Assembly: GCA_016711825.1 (NCBI GenBank)
Contig: JADJSG010000004.1
Span: forward strand, 186,001 to 250,000
Direction: 5' to 3'
From: Bacteroidota bacterium
GTDB taxonomy: Bacteria > Bacteroidota > Bacteroidia > Chitinophagales > Chitinophagaceae
Length of the DNA stretch: 64,000 nt
Under the pieces are notes generated by a model. That model was not told where the DNA came from. It did not search any database and saw only the letters and a program-made list of their open reading frames with translations. Below are positions 9,247 to 19,362 of this stretch, in pieces (position 1 is the first letter of the stretch; each line of letters opens with the position of its first letter). Made by a program: the position numbers and the translations under genes.

Positions 9247-10065
9247 TTATTGTATCGTAATCTTATGCTGATAGGCTGAGGTCTTGTCTTTTACCACTAT
9301 AAAATACACCCCCGCTGCTAAATGGGGCAAGTTTAAGTCATGAAATGAAATAGCATTAAACCCTTGTTGCAATTGCTTAGGTGCTGAATAAAGTGTAGAT
9401 CCATAGGGACTTAATATCGAAAGTTCAATAGTTTGTGTACTTGTCGATTGTATGTGAATACGGGTTTGCGAGCTTATAGGATTTGGATAAAGCTCAAACA
9501 ATAACTTGTCGGCTTGTTGCTTATCGTTGATGGCAAGTGGTGCAGTGGTAATACGAATACTATCCATCGTTACATCGGTTAAAGGCTTATCGTTGGCATT
9601 GGTAGCCACATTGCCAATGGATTGTACCACGGTAAAATTAGATGATACCATACCAAATACAGGATGATTTGGATTTAAATAAGTATTGTTTACCAAATTA
9701 ATAAAAAACTGACTGCCTCCCGTATTTGGACCTGAATTAGCCATCGCAATTGCCTTTTGCACATTGCTTGTTGCCGGGTCAAATTCATCCATGATGGTAT
9801 ACCCAGGCCCACCACTGCCCGTTCCGGTAGGGTCGCCCCCTTGTATCATAAAGTTATTAATCACCCGATGAAAAATGATGCCATCGTAAAACTTTGCATT
9901 CACCAGTGTTTTAAAATTACCAGTTGTGATAGGTTGTAGGGTATCATACAAGTCAACCACAAAATTGCCCATTGTGGTATAAAATGTTGCTTTGGATTGT
10001 GCGTGTATTGCATTGGTGGTGCAACAGGTGATTAAAAAAGCTAAAGAATATATTATTTTTTTCAT
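9247..10065 (-). CDS. Secreted cyclophilin-type peptidyl-prolyl isomerase with T9SS sorting domain
   Basis: The 272 residues comprise a signal peptide (1-23, ending HAQ), a cyclophilin domain (about 25-175) and a C-terminal T9SS type A sorting domain (about 190-272, opening FELYPNPIS). The cyclophilin core is recognisable by FHRVINNFMIQGGDP, MANSGPNTGGSQFFI and HPVFGMV, which include the catalytic Arg and the Gln/Phe of the active site. Cyclophilins catalyse proline isomerisation. The sorting domain implies export through the outer membrane and attachment to or release from the cell surface, which is uncommon for this family. The gene stands alone between kup and a large intergenic region. 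Confidence 0.92.
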   Translation of the reverse strand: MKKIIYSLAFLITCCTTNAIHAQSKATFYTTMGNFVVDLYDTLQPITTGNFKTLVNAKFYDGIIFHRVINNFMIQGGDPTGTGSGGPGYTIMDEFDPATSNVQKAIAMANSGPNTGGSQFFINLVNNTYLNPNHPVFGMVSSNFTVVQSIGNVATNANDKPLTDVTMDSIRITTAPLAINDKQQADKLLFELYPNPISSQTRIHIQSTSTQTIELSILSPYGSTLYSAPKQLQQGFNAISFHDLNLPHLAAGVYFIVVKDKTSAYQHKITIQ

Positions 10066-10542
10066 AAGGTTTATATTTTTATAAAGGTGAAGATAAGGTT
10101 ATTTTTTAAAAAATTTATTGATTTTTGACTCTTGATATTCATTGTTTCTGCAATGCGTTTCATTTATTTTTTATGTAATATTTTTTTTATCCCTTTCGCA
10201 ACAAGATTAAATGGTTTTAAAAAAAATGTCTAATCTATGAAAAGACAACATTCATACCCCCTCTTTTTGAAGCATGTTTAATAGAATCAAATGGTAAAAA
10301 AAGTAAATTTTAAGCTCACTACGAAATGAATGCTTTGTTGGTAAAACCCACATGCTAAAATTATCGTGAACCCCTTAGCCTACCCTTTTAGGAAAATAAA
10401 AAAAGCATCTCAAACAATATGTGTTTGTTTTTACACCCTTTTTATTTGAAATTAAACCATAACTATTTGATTTTGAACCCTTGTAATTTGATACTGTAAA
10501 CTTTTTAATTTATATTTAACCTGTTAAATTTTTATTCAATTG
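10066..10542. other. Intergenic region without a gene
   Basis: These 477 bases lie between two divergent genes for T9SS-exported proteins. They are strongly AT-rich, with several homopolymer runs. I see no open frame with coding character, no strong hairpin and no perfect -7 box. It presumably holds the promoters of both genes. Confidence 0.45.
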
Positions 10543-11976
10543 ATGAAGCAGTTGTTTTTTCTACTTTTTTTGCCTTGGATGACAAATGCCCAATACAATT
10601 TTTATTATGGCAATATTCATTCACACACTGAATATTCAGATGGCAATAAAGATAGCTTGAGTAGTGGTGTAAGTACCCCTGCAGGAAGTTATGCCTACGC
10701 CAAAGGCAGTTATCATACTGATTTCTGGGGCATTTCAGAACATAATCATTACAATGCCAATAACAACCCTGGTATGCTTTTAAGCCGTTATGCAGATGGA
10801 TTAAGCCAGGCTGACAATGCCAATGACAATGGCACATTTGTTTGTTTATATGGAATGGAATTTGGCACTATATCACAAGGTGGTCATGTGGTGACTTATG
10901 GAAGTCCAGGCCTGATCGGTTGGGAAGATATAGCTGGCAGTGCCAATTATGATATTTATTGTGGCTTAAACGACTTTACGACTTATTGGAATATTTTAAA
11001 TACCGCTCCCAATTGTTTTAGTACTTTGGCGCACCCAAATAGTGGCGATTATAATAATTTACTAAATGGCGCCCCATATAGTGCAGCAGCTGATAGCAAT
11101 ATTGTAGGCACCGCCATCCGAAGTGGCAGCGCTTTTAGCACCACTGTTGACTATAGCGACCCACCTGCAAGTTTGTATGAAACTGAATATAAAAAATGTT
11201 TAGCCAGGGGTTATCATGTAGGACCAACAATTGACCATGACAACCATTATACAACGTTTGGACGCACCGTGCAAGGCAGAACTGTTGTATTGGCTTCAGT
11301 CCTTTATCGTGACAGCATTATAGCTGCTTACAAACAACGTAGATTTTATGCCTCAGATGATTGGAATACCAAAGTGCATTATACATTAAATGGCCAACAC
11401 ATGGGTAGTATAAATACCACAAAATCAAATTCTAACATTTCTATTGCGGTGGAAGATGTTGATATGACTGACCATGTGAGTAACATCGAAATTTATTATG
11501 GCATTCCAGGAAGCGGTATTTATCCAAGTATCTTAATTTCAAATTCAAACAGCGATACCATCAACTATACCCATAACACCATAGCTGGCGAATCATATTA
11601 TTACTATGCTAAAATTACGCAGCAGGATGGGGATATAATTTGGACCTCACCCATTTGGATTAATCGAATTGCAACACCTGTTTCGGTAGAAGAAGTGTTT
11701 ACGTCAAACAACACATCAAATAATACAAACTACACTTTGTATCCAAATCCGGTACAAGACAAATTGAACGTGATGTATAAATCAGCAAAACAAAGCAAAG
11801 CCATGGTACGAATATATAATGCTGCAGGTCGTGAAGTGCATTTTGAAAATATCACCTTGTATGAAGGCGACAATTCGTTTAGCTATGATGTTTCCTGCTT
11901 TGCGTCAGGTCAATACTATTACGTACTTCAAATAGACCACGAACGATTAATCGATGCGCGATTTATTAAATATTAA
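10543..11976 (+). CDS. Secreted PHP-domain (CehA/McbA-like) metallohydrolase with T9SS sorting domain
   Basis: The 477-residue product has a signal peptide ending NAQ near residue 17 and then GNIHSHTEYSDG, the HxH block that starts PHP-type metal phosphoesterase domains. Later histidine-bearing blocks (ISEHNHYN, LAHPNSGDY, TIDHDNH) fit the remaining metal ligands of the CehA/McbA group. A beta-rich region follows, then a T9SS type A sorting domain from about residue 398 (YTLYPNPVQDKLN). The substrate is unknown; family members cleave phosphoesters or carbamate-like bonds. I take the ATG at 10543 rather than the TTG one codon upstream. It is surface-exposed or secreted by inference from the sorting domain. 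Confidence 0.88.
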   Translation: MKQLFFLLFLPWMTNAQYNFYYGNIHSHTEYSDGNKDSLSSGVSTPAGSYAYAKGSYHTDFWGISEHNHYNANNNPGMLLSRYADGLSQADNANDNGTFVCLYGMEFGTISQGGHVVTYGSPGLIGWEDIAGSANYDIYCGLNDFTTYWNILNTAPNCFSTLAHPNSGDYNNLLNGAPYSAAADSNIVGTAIRSGSAFSTTVDYSDPPASLYETEYKKCLARGYHVGPTIDHDNHYTTFGRTVQGRTVVLASVLYRDSIIAAYKQRRFYASDDWNTKVHYTLNGQHMGSINTTKSNSNISIAVEDVDMTDHVSNIEIYYGIPGSGIYPSILISNSNSDTINYTHNTIAGESYYYYAKITQQDGDIIWTSPIWINRIATPVSVEEVFTSNNTSNNTNYTLYPNPVQDKLNVMYKSAKQSKAMVRIYNAAGREVHFENITLYEGDNSFSYDVSCFASGQYYYVLQIDHERLIDARFIKY

Positions 11977-12012
11977 TTCAATGGTATCTCAAAAACTATA
12001 ATCTGTAAAAGG

Positions 12013-13002
12013 TTACATTAAAATACCATCCTTAGCCTGCAATTTTGAAGGAATATTTTCAAGCCTTAACATTTCATATAAATCTATTTCGGCGCTCTTA
12101 CATAATGCCGACATGGGTATATCAGTAATGAAACTTTCAAACGGATCTTCACTATAATCGCCGACCAACTCGATGGTAATATATAGCCACGAAATTAATG
12201 TGGAGAGTAAGCTTACCACTACATAATTAAACAAAGAATAATGTTTGTAAATGTCTAAAATCCCAAAGGGTAAAATCAATATAAAAATAATGATAAACGA
12301 TTTGCTAAAATATCCATATTGTCTGGGAAATGGAGTTGATTTAATTCGTTCATTCTTACCCAGATTTTCAATACAAGTATCAATCGTTTTAAGCATATCC
12401 ATTAACCTAAATTCATCAAGTTGATTCTTCGCACATAACATTTTTAAATGGGCTGATTGTAGAAATAAGATTTGCAATGCCTTGTTTGAAAGGGTTTGTA
12501 TTTGCCTATACTCTTCTGTTACTAATCTGGGAGCCACATCATCTAACCATTGTTGAGGAGTAGATTCACCGAAATAATACTTTTTGGTGGCAATACTATA
12601 CTTACGACTATGAGCTGAACGCATACGTAATTGCAACTTATGTGCATGTAAAAATGCCAATTGTCTATCCACAATCATTTTTATTTCAGCATCTGAGGTG
12701 TTTTTCAACAAGGTATTTGCTTGATTCCCCAGTATTTTTGATGCCACTATCAAGCCTCCCCAGTTTTTACGCGCTTCCCAGGTACGATCATACGATTGTC
12801 CATTTTTAAAACTTGAATAAATAGCCACTGCTACCCCTATAGGCCCTATCAATGCAAAGGGAATATGCATTTGTATCTGTTGCTCACGAAATAAATAATA
12901 ATGCAATAACGATAAGACAGTACTATAAAAAAGAAAAAAGAAAATGTTTTTCCAACCAAAACGCCAGATGACCTCAAAAGGGATATTACGATAGATATAC
13001 AT
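12013..13002 (-). CDS. Bestrophin-like (UPF0187) anion channel family protein
   Basis: The 329-residue form starts at the ATG at 13000-13002 (MYIYRNIPF), because that aligns with the usual family beginning; an in-frame GTG 24 bases upstream is the alternative. The protein shows FALIGPIGVAVAIYSSFKNGQSYDR and RTWEARKNWGGL, the most conserved part of bestrophin homologues, with two membrane helices before and two after (about residues 215-265). Bacterial bestrophin homologues form pentameric ion channels in the inner membrane. It converges on the PHP-domain gene with a 36-base gap. Ion selectivity cannot be judged from sequence. Confidence 0.87.
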   Translation of the reverse strand: MYIYRNIPFEVIWRFGWKNIFFFLFYSTVLSLLHYYLFREQQIQMHIPFALIGPIGVAVAIYSSFKNGQSYDRTWEARKNWGGLIVASKILGNQANTLLKNTSDAEIKMIVDRQLAFLHAHKLQLRMRSAHSRKYSIATKKYYFGESTPQQWLDDVAPRLVTEEYRQIQTLSNKALQILFLQSAHLKMLCAKNQLDEFRLMDMLKTIDTCIENLGKNERIKSTPFPRQYGYFSKSFIIIFILILPFGILDIYKHYSLFNYVVVSLLSTLISWLYITIELVGDYSEDPFESFITDIPMSALCKSAEIDLYEMLRLENIPSKLQAKDGILM

Positions 13003-13276
13003 TGATGAATAATTTAAAGTGTACACAAGTTTACAAAAAAATATAGAATATAAGAAGGATTCAAAAAATGGATAGAATATACAATGGTTGAATACAAGAC
13101 TAAAAAAATTGAAACCTTACCCTTTAAACATTCAGTGATTGATATTTAAATGCGAAACAAAAAGCCGTACAAGTTTCATGGTAACACAAACTGATCCTAT
13201 AATTAACTCATATACCGTTTCCCCTTACCACTTTATTGCGTAAGTTTGTAGCCTAATCGTCAATGCCCTATTCATT

Positions 13277-13912
13277 ATGTTGAAAAAAATTGTCATGCTA
13301 TGCTTTATCCTTCATCACATAGCTTTTACAGCAGAAAGTAAAACCTTAAAAATTAAAGATAAGGACGTAAAAAAACTGGGCAGTATGATGGCAGGTGTTT
13401 ATAATAATGAAACCCAGGTAAAGGAGAATGCCAGTTTCCCATCGATGAATCTATATATAAAACCCATTTTAAAAGATGAAATTAATGGGGTTTGGTATTA
13501 TGTAGAACAAGAAAATACCACGACACCCGGCAATCCTACATCACAAAAGGTATACTATTTATACAAGCTCAACGATACCACAATCATCACTAAAGTATAT
13601 GAAATAAAAAACCCCGCTCAATATATCGGAGGTTGGAAAGATGAACAGAAACTTACCCCACTGACGATAGACTCCCTGATTGAAGGCAAGGGATGTGAAA
13701 TCGAATTGCACAAACGCAAACAACAAGTATACAGTGGTAGCACCCCCTGGGGCGGTTGTGGCAACCTGATGAAAGGAGCTGATTATACCAGTACAGAAGT
13801 CGTTATTTACAAAAAGAAACTGGTGATTTGGGAAAGAGGCTGGAGCGAAAAAGGGAAGCAGGTATGGGGCTCCAACAAAGGTGGATACAGCTTTATCAAA
13901 AAGAAGAAATAG
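13277..13912 (+). CDS. CpcT/CpeT-like protein with signal peptide
   Basis: The 211-residue product has an N-terminal signal peptide (1-21). The rest matches the CpcT/CpeT (DUF1001) pattern: LGSMMAGVYNNETQ, a YVEQE strand, LYKLNDT, and near the end STPWGGCGNLMKGADYTSTEV followed by IWERGW. In cyanobacteria CpcT attaches phycobilin to phycobiliprotein. No phycobiliprotein genes exist here and Bacteroidota lack phycobilisomes, so the fold probably binds another ligand in the periplasm or on the surface. The gene is alone, between the divergently transcribed bestrophin-like gene and the convergent DUF5686 gene. The ligand is unknown. Confidence 0.82.
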   Translation: MLKKIVMLCFILHHIAFTAESKTLKIKDKDVKKLGSMMAGVYNNETQVKENASFPSMNLYIKPILKDEINGVWYYVEQENTTTPGNPTSQKVYYLYKLNDTTIITKVYEIKNPAQYIGGWKDEQKLTPLTIDSLIEGKGCEIELHKRKQQVYSGSTPWGGCGNLMKGADYTSTEVVIYKKKLVIWERGWSEKGKQVWGSNKGGYSFIKKKK

Positions 13913-13987
13913 GATCTGCACTTATACCACTTACTAAACCATCAAGATCATCTATTTTATTTGAAGCTGAAATTTTCAAATCCTTTT

Positions 13988-16444
13988 TTAATACCAACTA
14001 TTCGATCGCTTATTAAACTGATCTAATCCAATTTTAAACTGATAAGGATTATTGTACTTATTGGCAAGACTGCCCACTGCATAAAACCCAATCTTAAAAC
14101 GCTCGCGCCATATACGAATGATTTTTTCAATCCCAATATAACCTTCAATATAGTTGAGTTTACGCTCAGGTACAAATAAGATACCACCACCCGCAACTTC
14201 AAGGATATTTAACTTCTTAAGCCAGGGAATTTTGTTGATAATGGCACCATTAAAATGATGTAAATAATGCCCTTCATAAAATCGTTTAAAAATAGGGAAG
14301 GTAGAATCTAAGGCCTGAAAACTGCGCAAGGGATTGTTGAAGAAAAAGGGATTGCCCCTACTGATAAATTTATAATCGATGTATTTGAGTTCCTTATGAT
14401 TCACAAACTCACCTGAAAATAATTGATATTGAGAAATACCCGCCAATCCTAATTTTAATTTTTGAAATAAACCAAATTCTACATAATCAAAATTGATTTC
14501 ACTTTTAAAAACATCTGGTATGCCCTTTTTCCATCTCACATATAAAGTAGGATATTTCGAGCCTAATATAATTTTTTGACGTGGCTCTCTGATATACATC
14601 TGAAATGGAGTATACTCAAGTTTGATACTGGCATAAAAAGCATTGTAAGGATCAAAGTCAACAGGTTCATTATTAAATTTAAGAATTGAATCATATTTTC
14701 TACTTAAATTAAGGTCATTGATTGACTTTCGTTGTGCAAATTCAACCGTATTGCGCAATACCAAACCATTGAGCAACTCTAAACCATGTTCAAGTTCGAT
14801 GGTATTTTTAAGAAAGATATTACTCCTTCTAAACAAATTAACCCATGCATCACCCGAAAATACCAGGTCGAACGCCTTACCCGCATTGATTACATAATAC
14901 CCTTGCGAAAATGGATTGTAAATATGTTGTATCATCACTCCCCCCATAATGTCGCGATTGAGGATGCCATATGTAGCATCTACATTTACATTTAAACTTG
15001 TTTTGTTTTCAAATATTTTTAGATACCCCACAGATGTCCCCACTCGGCTACCACCTGGCAACAATGGCCGGTATGACGATATTAAGGGGGCAAAAGTCAA
15101 GGTTCTTTCTTTTTTTCGATTGTAATTTTCTACACCCAAAACCAATACCCGCAGCAGGGTAATTTTATTTCTGCGTCTATCTATTGAGTCAAGGTATTCT
15201 TTTGAGTTGGTGGCACGATAAATACTATCGCTTTTGATGATAAATTTTACTTCATTTTGGGTAAGGGGTTCTTTCCGGGCGGCATTCCAAAAGTTGGTGT
15301 CTTTTTTATAAGCCTCCAGGGTCGTATTACTCACTTCTGTATTGAAATATCTTTTGCCAAAAGAGGTGTCAATTTTGTAATGGTCATAAATAGCTACAGT
15401 TCTACCAGATGATTTGTTTTTTCCATTTTTAGTCAGGTAATTAAACTCTTGTCGCACAGGTAACCATGCTTTATCATCTACATAATCATTTTTGATAATC
15501 GCTTCAAAATAATCATACTCAGGCATATGATATTTTGGAAAAGTATATTGGGTGCGTATGATCGTCCAGCTGGTATCAACAATTTCTACTTCCCCTTGTA
15601 TGAGCGCATTTCCCATTTTACCAGGTGTAAAACCGATGGTATAGATTGTGTAATTATTACGTTTTACGATAGCCAGGGTTTTAAATTTATAAGCAATCAA
15701 ACCGCTATAACTAATAGGAGAAAGCATGGGTGTTTCAGACAAGGCTGGTATTTTAATAAGGTTGTTATACAAACTAAAATCACCACTTGTTGTAGTCAGA
15801 AAAAATAAATTTTCAGTTCTTCCTCTATTCTTCACCCCTATTCTATTTTCTTTTATTTTGTCGGGATAAGCATAATCAAGTTGAATTGAAATTTCACTCA
15901 TACTCATTTCGGGCATCTTCTGTTCTAAAATGGCCAGAGCCGAATCAGACAGTTTATCTCTTTTCTTTTTACTAAGTGTTATTTCATTTTCTTCAGTTGC
16001 TCGTATATATACATGGGTTGTATAAGTACGTGCAGCTTGTTGTATACTGTCTTTTCGTCTGATGACATTCCGAATAAATTCTTCCGCTTTATCTTTTTTA
16101 AAAGAAATAATTTTTACTTCGTTTAGACTATTGGCATCAGATTGTAAAATGACATTTTGTGCTTCCCCATTTTTTTTATGGATAAATTTAATAGACTGTT
16201 TTTTATACCCAATTAATGAAAAAACAATTTCATATTCACCTTCTTCCAGTTGAAATTCATAATGCCCCTTTTCATCTGTTCTGGTTCCTATTTGTAAACC
16301 TTTTATTTGCACAGTCACAAAACTCAGGGGTTCTAATTGGGCATCAGTCACCTTACCGCTTAGCAAATATTGCTGAGCAGACACCAGCGTGTTTATTAAA
16401 CACACAAATACGGTAAAAAGTGCTATGAATATCCCTTTTCTCAT
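13988..16444 (-). CDS. DUF5686 / carboxypeptidase-like regulatory domain outer-membrane protein
   Basis: The 818 residues begin with a signal peptide (1-24, ending SAQ), then a carboxypeptidase-like regulatory domain (about 27-105: LSGKVTDAQLEPLSFVTVQ, GTRTDEKGHYEFQLEEGEY). The remainder is the long DUF5686 region, rich in alternating beta strands and ending in an aromatic strand (NKRSNSWY), consistent with an outer-membrane barrel. The family is typical of Bacteroidota; members are envelope proteins of unsettled function. The next gene on the same strand upstream, 40 bases away, is a TonB-dependent receptor with a similar N-terminal domain, so the two are probably co-transcribed. Confidence 0.88.
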   Translation of the reverse strand: MRKGIFIALFTVFVCLINTLVSAQQYLLSGKVTDAQLEPLSFVTVQIKGLQIGTRTDEKGHYEFQLEEGEYEIVFSLIGYKKQSIKFIHKKNGEAQNVILQSDANSLNEVKIISFKKDKAEEFIRNVIRRKDSIQQAARTYTTHVYIRATEENEITLSKKKRDKLSDSALAILEQKMPEMSMSEISIQLDYAYPDKIKENRIGVKNRGRTENLFFLTTTSGDFSLYNNLIKIPALSETPMLSPISYSGLIAYKFKTLAIVKRNNYTIYTIGFTPGKMGNALIQGEVEIVDTSWTIIRTQYTFPKYHMPEYDYFEAIIKNDYVDDKAWLPVRQEFNYLTKNGKNKSSGRTVAIYDHYKIDTSFGKRYFNTEVSNTTLEAYKKDTNFWNAARKEPLTQNEVKFIIKSDSIYRATNSKEYLDSIDRRRNKITLLRVLVLGVENYNRKKERTLTFAPLISSYRPLLPGGSRVGTSVGYLKIFENKTSLNVNVDATYGILNRDIMGGVMIQHIYNPFSQGYYVINAGKAFDLVFSGDAWVNLFRRSNIFLKNTIELEHGLELLNGLVLRNTVEFAQRKSINDLNLSRKYDSILKFNNEPVDFDPYNAFYASIKLEYTPFQMYIREPRQKIILGSKYPTLYVRWKKGIPDVFKSEINFDYVEFGLFQKLKLGLAGISQYQLFSGEFVNHKELKYIDYKFISRGNPFFFNNPLRSFQALDSTFPIFKRFYEGHYLHHFNGAIINKIPWLKKLNILEVAGGGILFVPERKLNYIEGYIGIEKIIRIWRERFKIGFYAVGSLANKYNNPYQFKIGLDQFNKRSNSWY

Positions 16445-16484
16445 GTTTCAAATCAATCTATTTTCAATTGATTGATATTGTTTT

Positions 16485-19001
16485 TTATCTATTACCCCCA
16501 CCTCCACCATTGTCATCACCCCCTTCATCTCTTTTTAGATTTTCATCCCTGCTTTTGGTTTCCTTTGCTTTTTCTTTCCTGGAAGGATTTGCAGGTTGTT
16601 TATTGACAGGTCCCTTTTTCGAAACATCCCCTCCACTTTTTAATTGCTTTCTATCGGCAAATTTTATTTGTAGATTGATGCCAATACTGCGTGTTTGGTT
16701 TTTACGTAATACCGATTGGTTATAAAATGGATACAAATTATACACAGTATTGGTTTGCAATGTATTGAAGATATCATTGGCGTTGAGGGTCAATGTAGCC
16801 ATATTGTTGAAAAATGATTTTTTGATGGCAATATCAACATTTCCGTATGGTTTTACTTCGCCCTGGGCCACAACGGTAGTGGCATAATAATTAGCAGTTA
16901 GCTGTGTACTAAATCCATATTTCAATTTCGCATTGGTGGTTAGCTTACCAAAACCTCCATACCCACTTCTGATGGTGGTAACATCAATATTCGATCCATT
17001 GATTTTATTTCTAAACAGATTAATATTAATTGTTGCGTCCCACCATGAAAGCAAGTTCATTTTATTGGTCAACTCCAGCCCATAAGTGATACCCGTTGCT
17101 AAATTTCTATTTTGCGAATATGTGGTGCCATCATTGTTAAATCGTCTATATCGTTGTATTAAATCGTTGGTATACTGGTAATATACACTTGCCATAAAGG
17201 TGCTGCTTTTATCATATTGATTGGTATAACTCAATTCGGTAGCATGAATAAATTCTGGTTTCAAATTAGGATTCCCCTGACTTGTATCTTGTGGGTTTGA
17301 AACATCTAAATAGGGAATGAGTTGATAGAAATTGGGGCGATTGACCCTTCTTGCATAGTTGACATTGATATCAGATGTTTTTGATATTTTTTGACTGACA
17401 AACACCGTAGGAAACAAACTTGCATAACTGTTTTTTACATTGGTATTGGTTTGAAAAATAGTACCTGCATAGCTAAAATATTCACCCCTCAATCCCAATT
17501 GAATACCAGTATTTTTAAATTGGCTCGCAAAATTTGTATAAAGACCATGCACTTGCTGGGTAAATTTAAAATGATTTTTCAACAAGGTTTCTTCCTGTTC
17601 TGCCTGGTTAAAAAACTGTATCGTAGGTTGATTTTCAGAGGTAAACTCCATCGAATAAGATCGTTCGCCGATATCAATACGACTATTTTTACCCAGGGGT
17701 TTTGTATAATCGATTTGCAAAGTTCCGTTCCAATTTTTACCTAATATGGGATTTTTCTGGGTAAACTGATTCGTCAGATTGTTGAGAGAGTCGTATAATT
17801 CAGTGGTAAAATTGCTGGTTCTTTGATAACGCGATTTACTATAGTTCAACTCGATATTGATGTCCTCTTTTGGATTTTTAAATTGATGTTTATATTGAAG
17901 ATTGGTTGTTCCACTCAATGGTTTACCTGTATATTCATTGATTCTTTCCTGTGTAGAAATGGGGGTATTATAATTTATTTGATTTTCGATGGTGGTAGCC
18001 ACATTCCCTTTCATATTGGCATTAAAGATGCTTTGGGTCAATGTGATTTTATTTTTGTCATCCAAGCTATATTCTACACCTAAGTTGGCAAATCCACTCA
18101 ATGGCCTTCTTTTATTAAATGCATAAGAGCTATAGGTAATTTGATTTTCGTAATTATCTCTCGATGTTGTTGTTTTTTCCCATGTACGAGAGGTTCTACC
18201 ATTCGCATTTAAAAACACATTCCATTTGCCTTTTTTTACATTCAGGTTGATGCCTCCGTTTATTTTAAATGGCGTTGAAATACCCGCATTGACCATACCA
18301 TTAAAACCCGCCTTACGATCTTTTTTCATAATGATATTGACAATGCCATTCATCCCCTGTGCTTCATATTTCGATGATGGATTGGTGATCACTTCTATAC
18401 TTTCAATACTGGCAGCAGGTATTGTTTGCAAAGCCGTAGCTGCATCATTTCCGAACATTGCAGAGGGTTTGCCGTCTACCAATAAGGTTACATTCTCTTT
18501 ACCCCGAAGGCTTAGATTCCCATCCATATCCACATTGACCGAAGGTATATTGCGCAATACATCCGCAGCGGTACCTCCTGCAGTGGTGATATTTTTATCT
18601 ACATTAAACGTTTTTTTGTCAATACCAATTTCAATATCGGCTTTTTCACCAATGACCGTTACATTTTTTAAACTTTTACTATTGGGTGTTATTTCTAACT
18701 TACCTGTAGCTACTGATGGTTTCGAAATGCTAAAGTTGTTGATTATCTTGGTTTTAAATCCGATAGAAGAAATATAAATCGTGTATTGACCATAGGGTAT
18801 GTTTGCAATGTTGAATGTGCCATCGGTAAGTGATTTAGCACCTAAAACGAGTGAAGTATCTTTCACATTTTTGATAGTAATCGTCGCAAAATCAAGGGCT
18901 TCTTTGGTTTGTTCATTTTGCACACTCCCAGTTAATATCGCTTGCTGCCCCCAGGTAGTATTACCCAAAAACAAGATCAATAATAAAATTTTAATTTTCA
19001 T
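16485..19001 (-). CDS. TonB-dependent receptor / outer membrane beta-barrel family protein
   Basis: The 838-residue form starts at the ATG at 18999-19001, giving the signal peptide MKIKILLLILFLGNTTWG. A carboxypeptidase-like domain (residues about 20-105) precedes a TonB plug with DVLRNIPSVNVDMDGNLSLRG and VEVITNPSSKYEAQGMNGIVNI, then a C-terminal barrel. This arrangement is the OMP_b-brl_3 group common in Bacteroidota. The tail ends in an Asp/Gly-rich stretch (GGDDNGGGGG). A complete promoter lies 9-36 bases upstream and supports this start against a longer GTG form. The transported substrate cannot be told from sequence. Downstream is the DUF5686 gene. Confidence 0.9.
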   Translation of the reverse strand: MKIKILLLILFLGNTTWGQQAILTGSVQNEQTKEALDFATITIKNVKDTSLVLGAKSLTDGTFNIANIPYGQYTIYISSIGFKTKIINNFSISKPSVATGKLEITPNSKSLKNVTVIGEKADIEIGIDKKTFNVDKNITTAGGTAADVLRNIPSVNVDMDGNLSLRGKENVTLLVDGKPSAMFGNDAATALQTIPAASIESIEVITNPSSKYEAQGMNGIVNIIMKKDRKAGFNGMVNAGISTPFKINGGINLNVKKGKWNVFLNANGRTSRTWEKTTTSRDNYENQITYSSYAFNKRRPLSGFANLGVEYSLDDKNKITLTQSIFNANMKGNVATTIENQINYNTPISTQERINEYTGKPLSGTTNLQYKHQFKNPKEDINIELNYSKSRYQRTSNFTTELYDSLNNLTNQFTQKNPILGKNWNGTLQIDYTKPLGKNSRIDIGERSYSMEFTSENQPTIQFFNQAEQEETLLKNHFKFTQQVHGLYTNFASQFKNTGIQLGLRGEYFSYAGTIFQTNTNVKNSYASLFPTVFVSQKISKTSDINVNYARRVNRPNFYQLIPYLDVSNPQDTSQGNPNLKPEFIHATELSYTNQYDKSSTFMASVYYQYTNDLIQRYRRFNNDGTTYSQNRNLATGITYGLELTNKMNLLSWWDATININLFRNKINGSNIDVTTIRSGYGGFGKLTTNAKLKYGFSTQLTANYYATTVVAQGEVKPYGNVDIAIKKSFFNNMATLTLNANDIFNTLQTNTVYNLYPFYNQSVLRKNQTRSIGINLQIKFADRKQLKSGGDVSKKGPVNKQPANPSRKEKAKETKSRDENLKRDEGGDDNGGGGGNR

Positions 19002-19009
19002 ATAGTTTG

Positions 19010-19037
19010 CAAATGTACTTATATACTCCCATTTCAA
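19010..19037 (-). promoter_or_regulatory. Promoter of the TonB-dependent receptor gene
   Basis: The minus strand shows TTG (19037-19035), 17 bases, then TACATTTG (19017-19010). Both boxes and the spacing agree with the Bacteroidota sigma-ABfr consensus (TTG, 17-23 bases, TAnnTTTG). The ATG follows after 8 bases. Confidence 0.7.
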
Positions 19038-19362
19038 TAGGGATGTGTTAATAGCTATATGTTAATAGGAATATAAAATGGATAAATGGCAAAGGCTTAT
19101 GTTATATCAAATGTATTTACAAAATAGGCTGTAAAATATCGATATAATGCCTACAGTCATTGCATTGAAGCAAGTAATCATTAAACTATCATTATTGTGT
19201 GGTTGGCATTAACCCTTACTTACATTCATTTGCATACATTGAAAAGAGTTTGGCATTTATCATTTGCGTATGATTGAAAAAGGGTACTCTTTGATGAAAT
19301 CAATAGGATTTTGGGGTAAAATGATGGTATTTTATTAAGTTTGTTGAAATTTAGAAGAAACG
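19038..19362. other. Divergent intergenic region
   Basis: These 325 bases separate the TonB receptor promoter from the EVE gene. I see AT-rich DNA with no RNA gene and no strong hairpin; the plus-strand promoter of the EVE gene is not obvious. Confidence 0.4.

Noticed and set aside
13277..13912. Reading the CpcT-like gene as evidence for phycobilisomes
   Set aside because: No phycobiliprotein or bilin synthesis gene is present and all other genes are Bacteroidota-like.
18226..18777. 183-residue plus-strand open frame
   Set aside because: It is antisense to the plug domain of the TonB receptor; long antisense frames are expected there.
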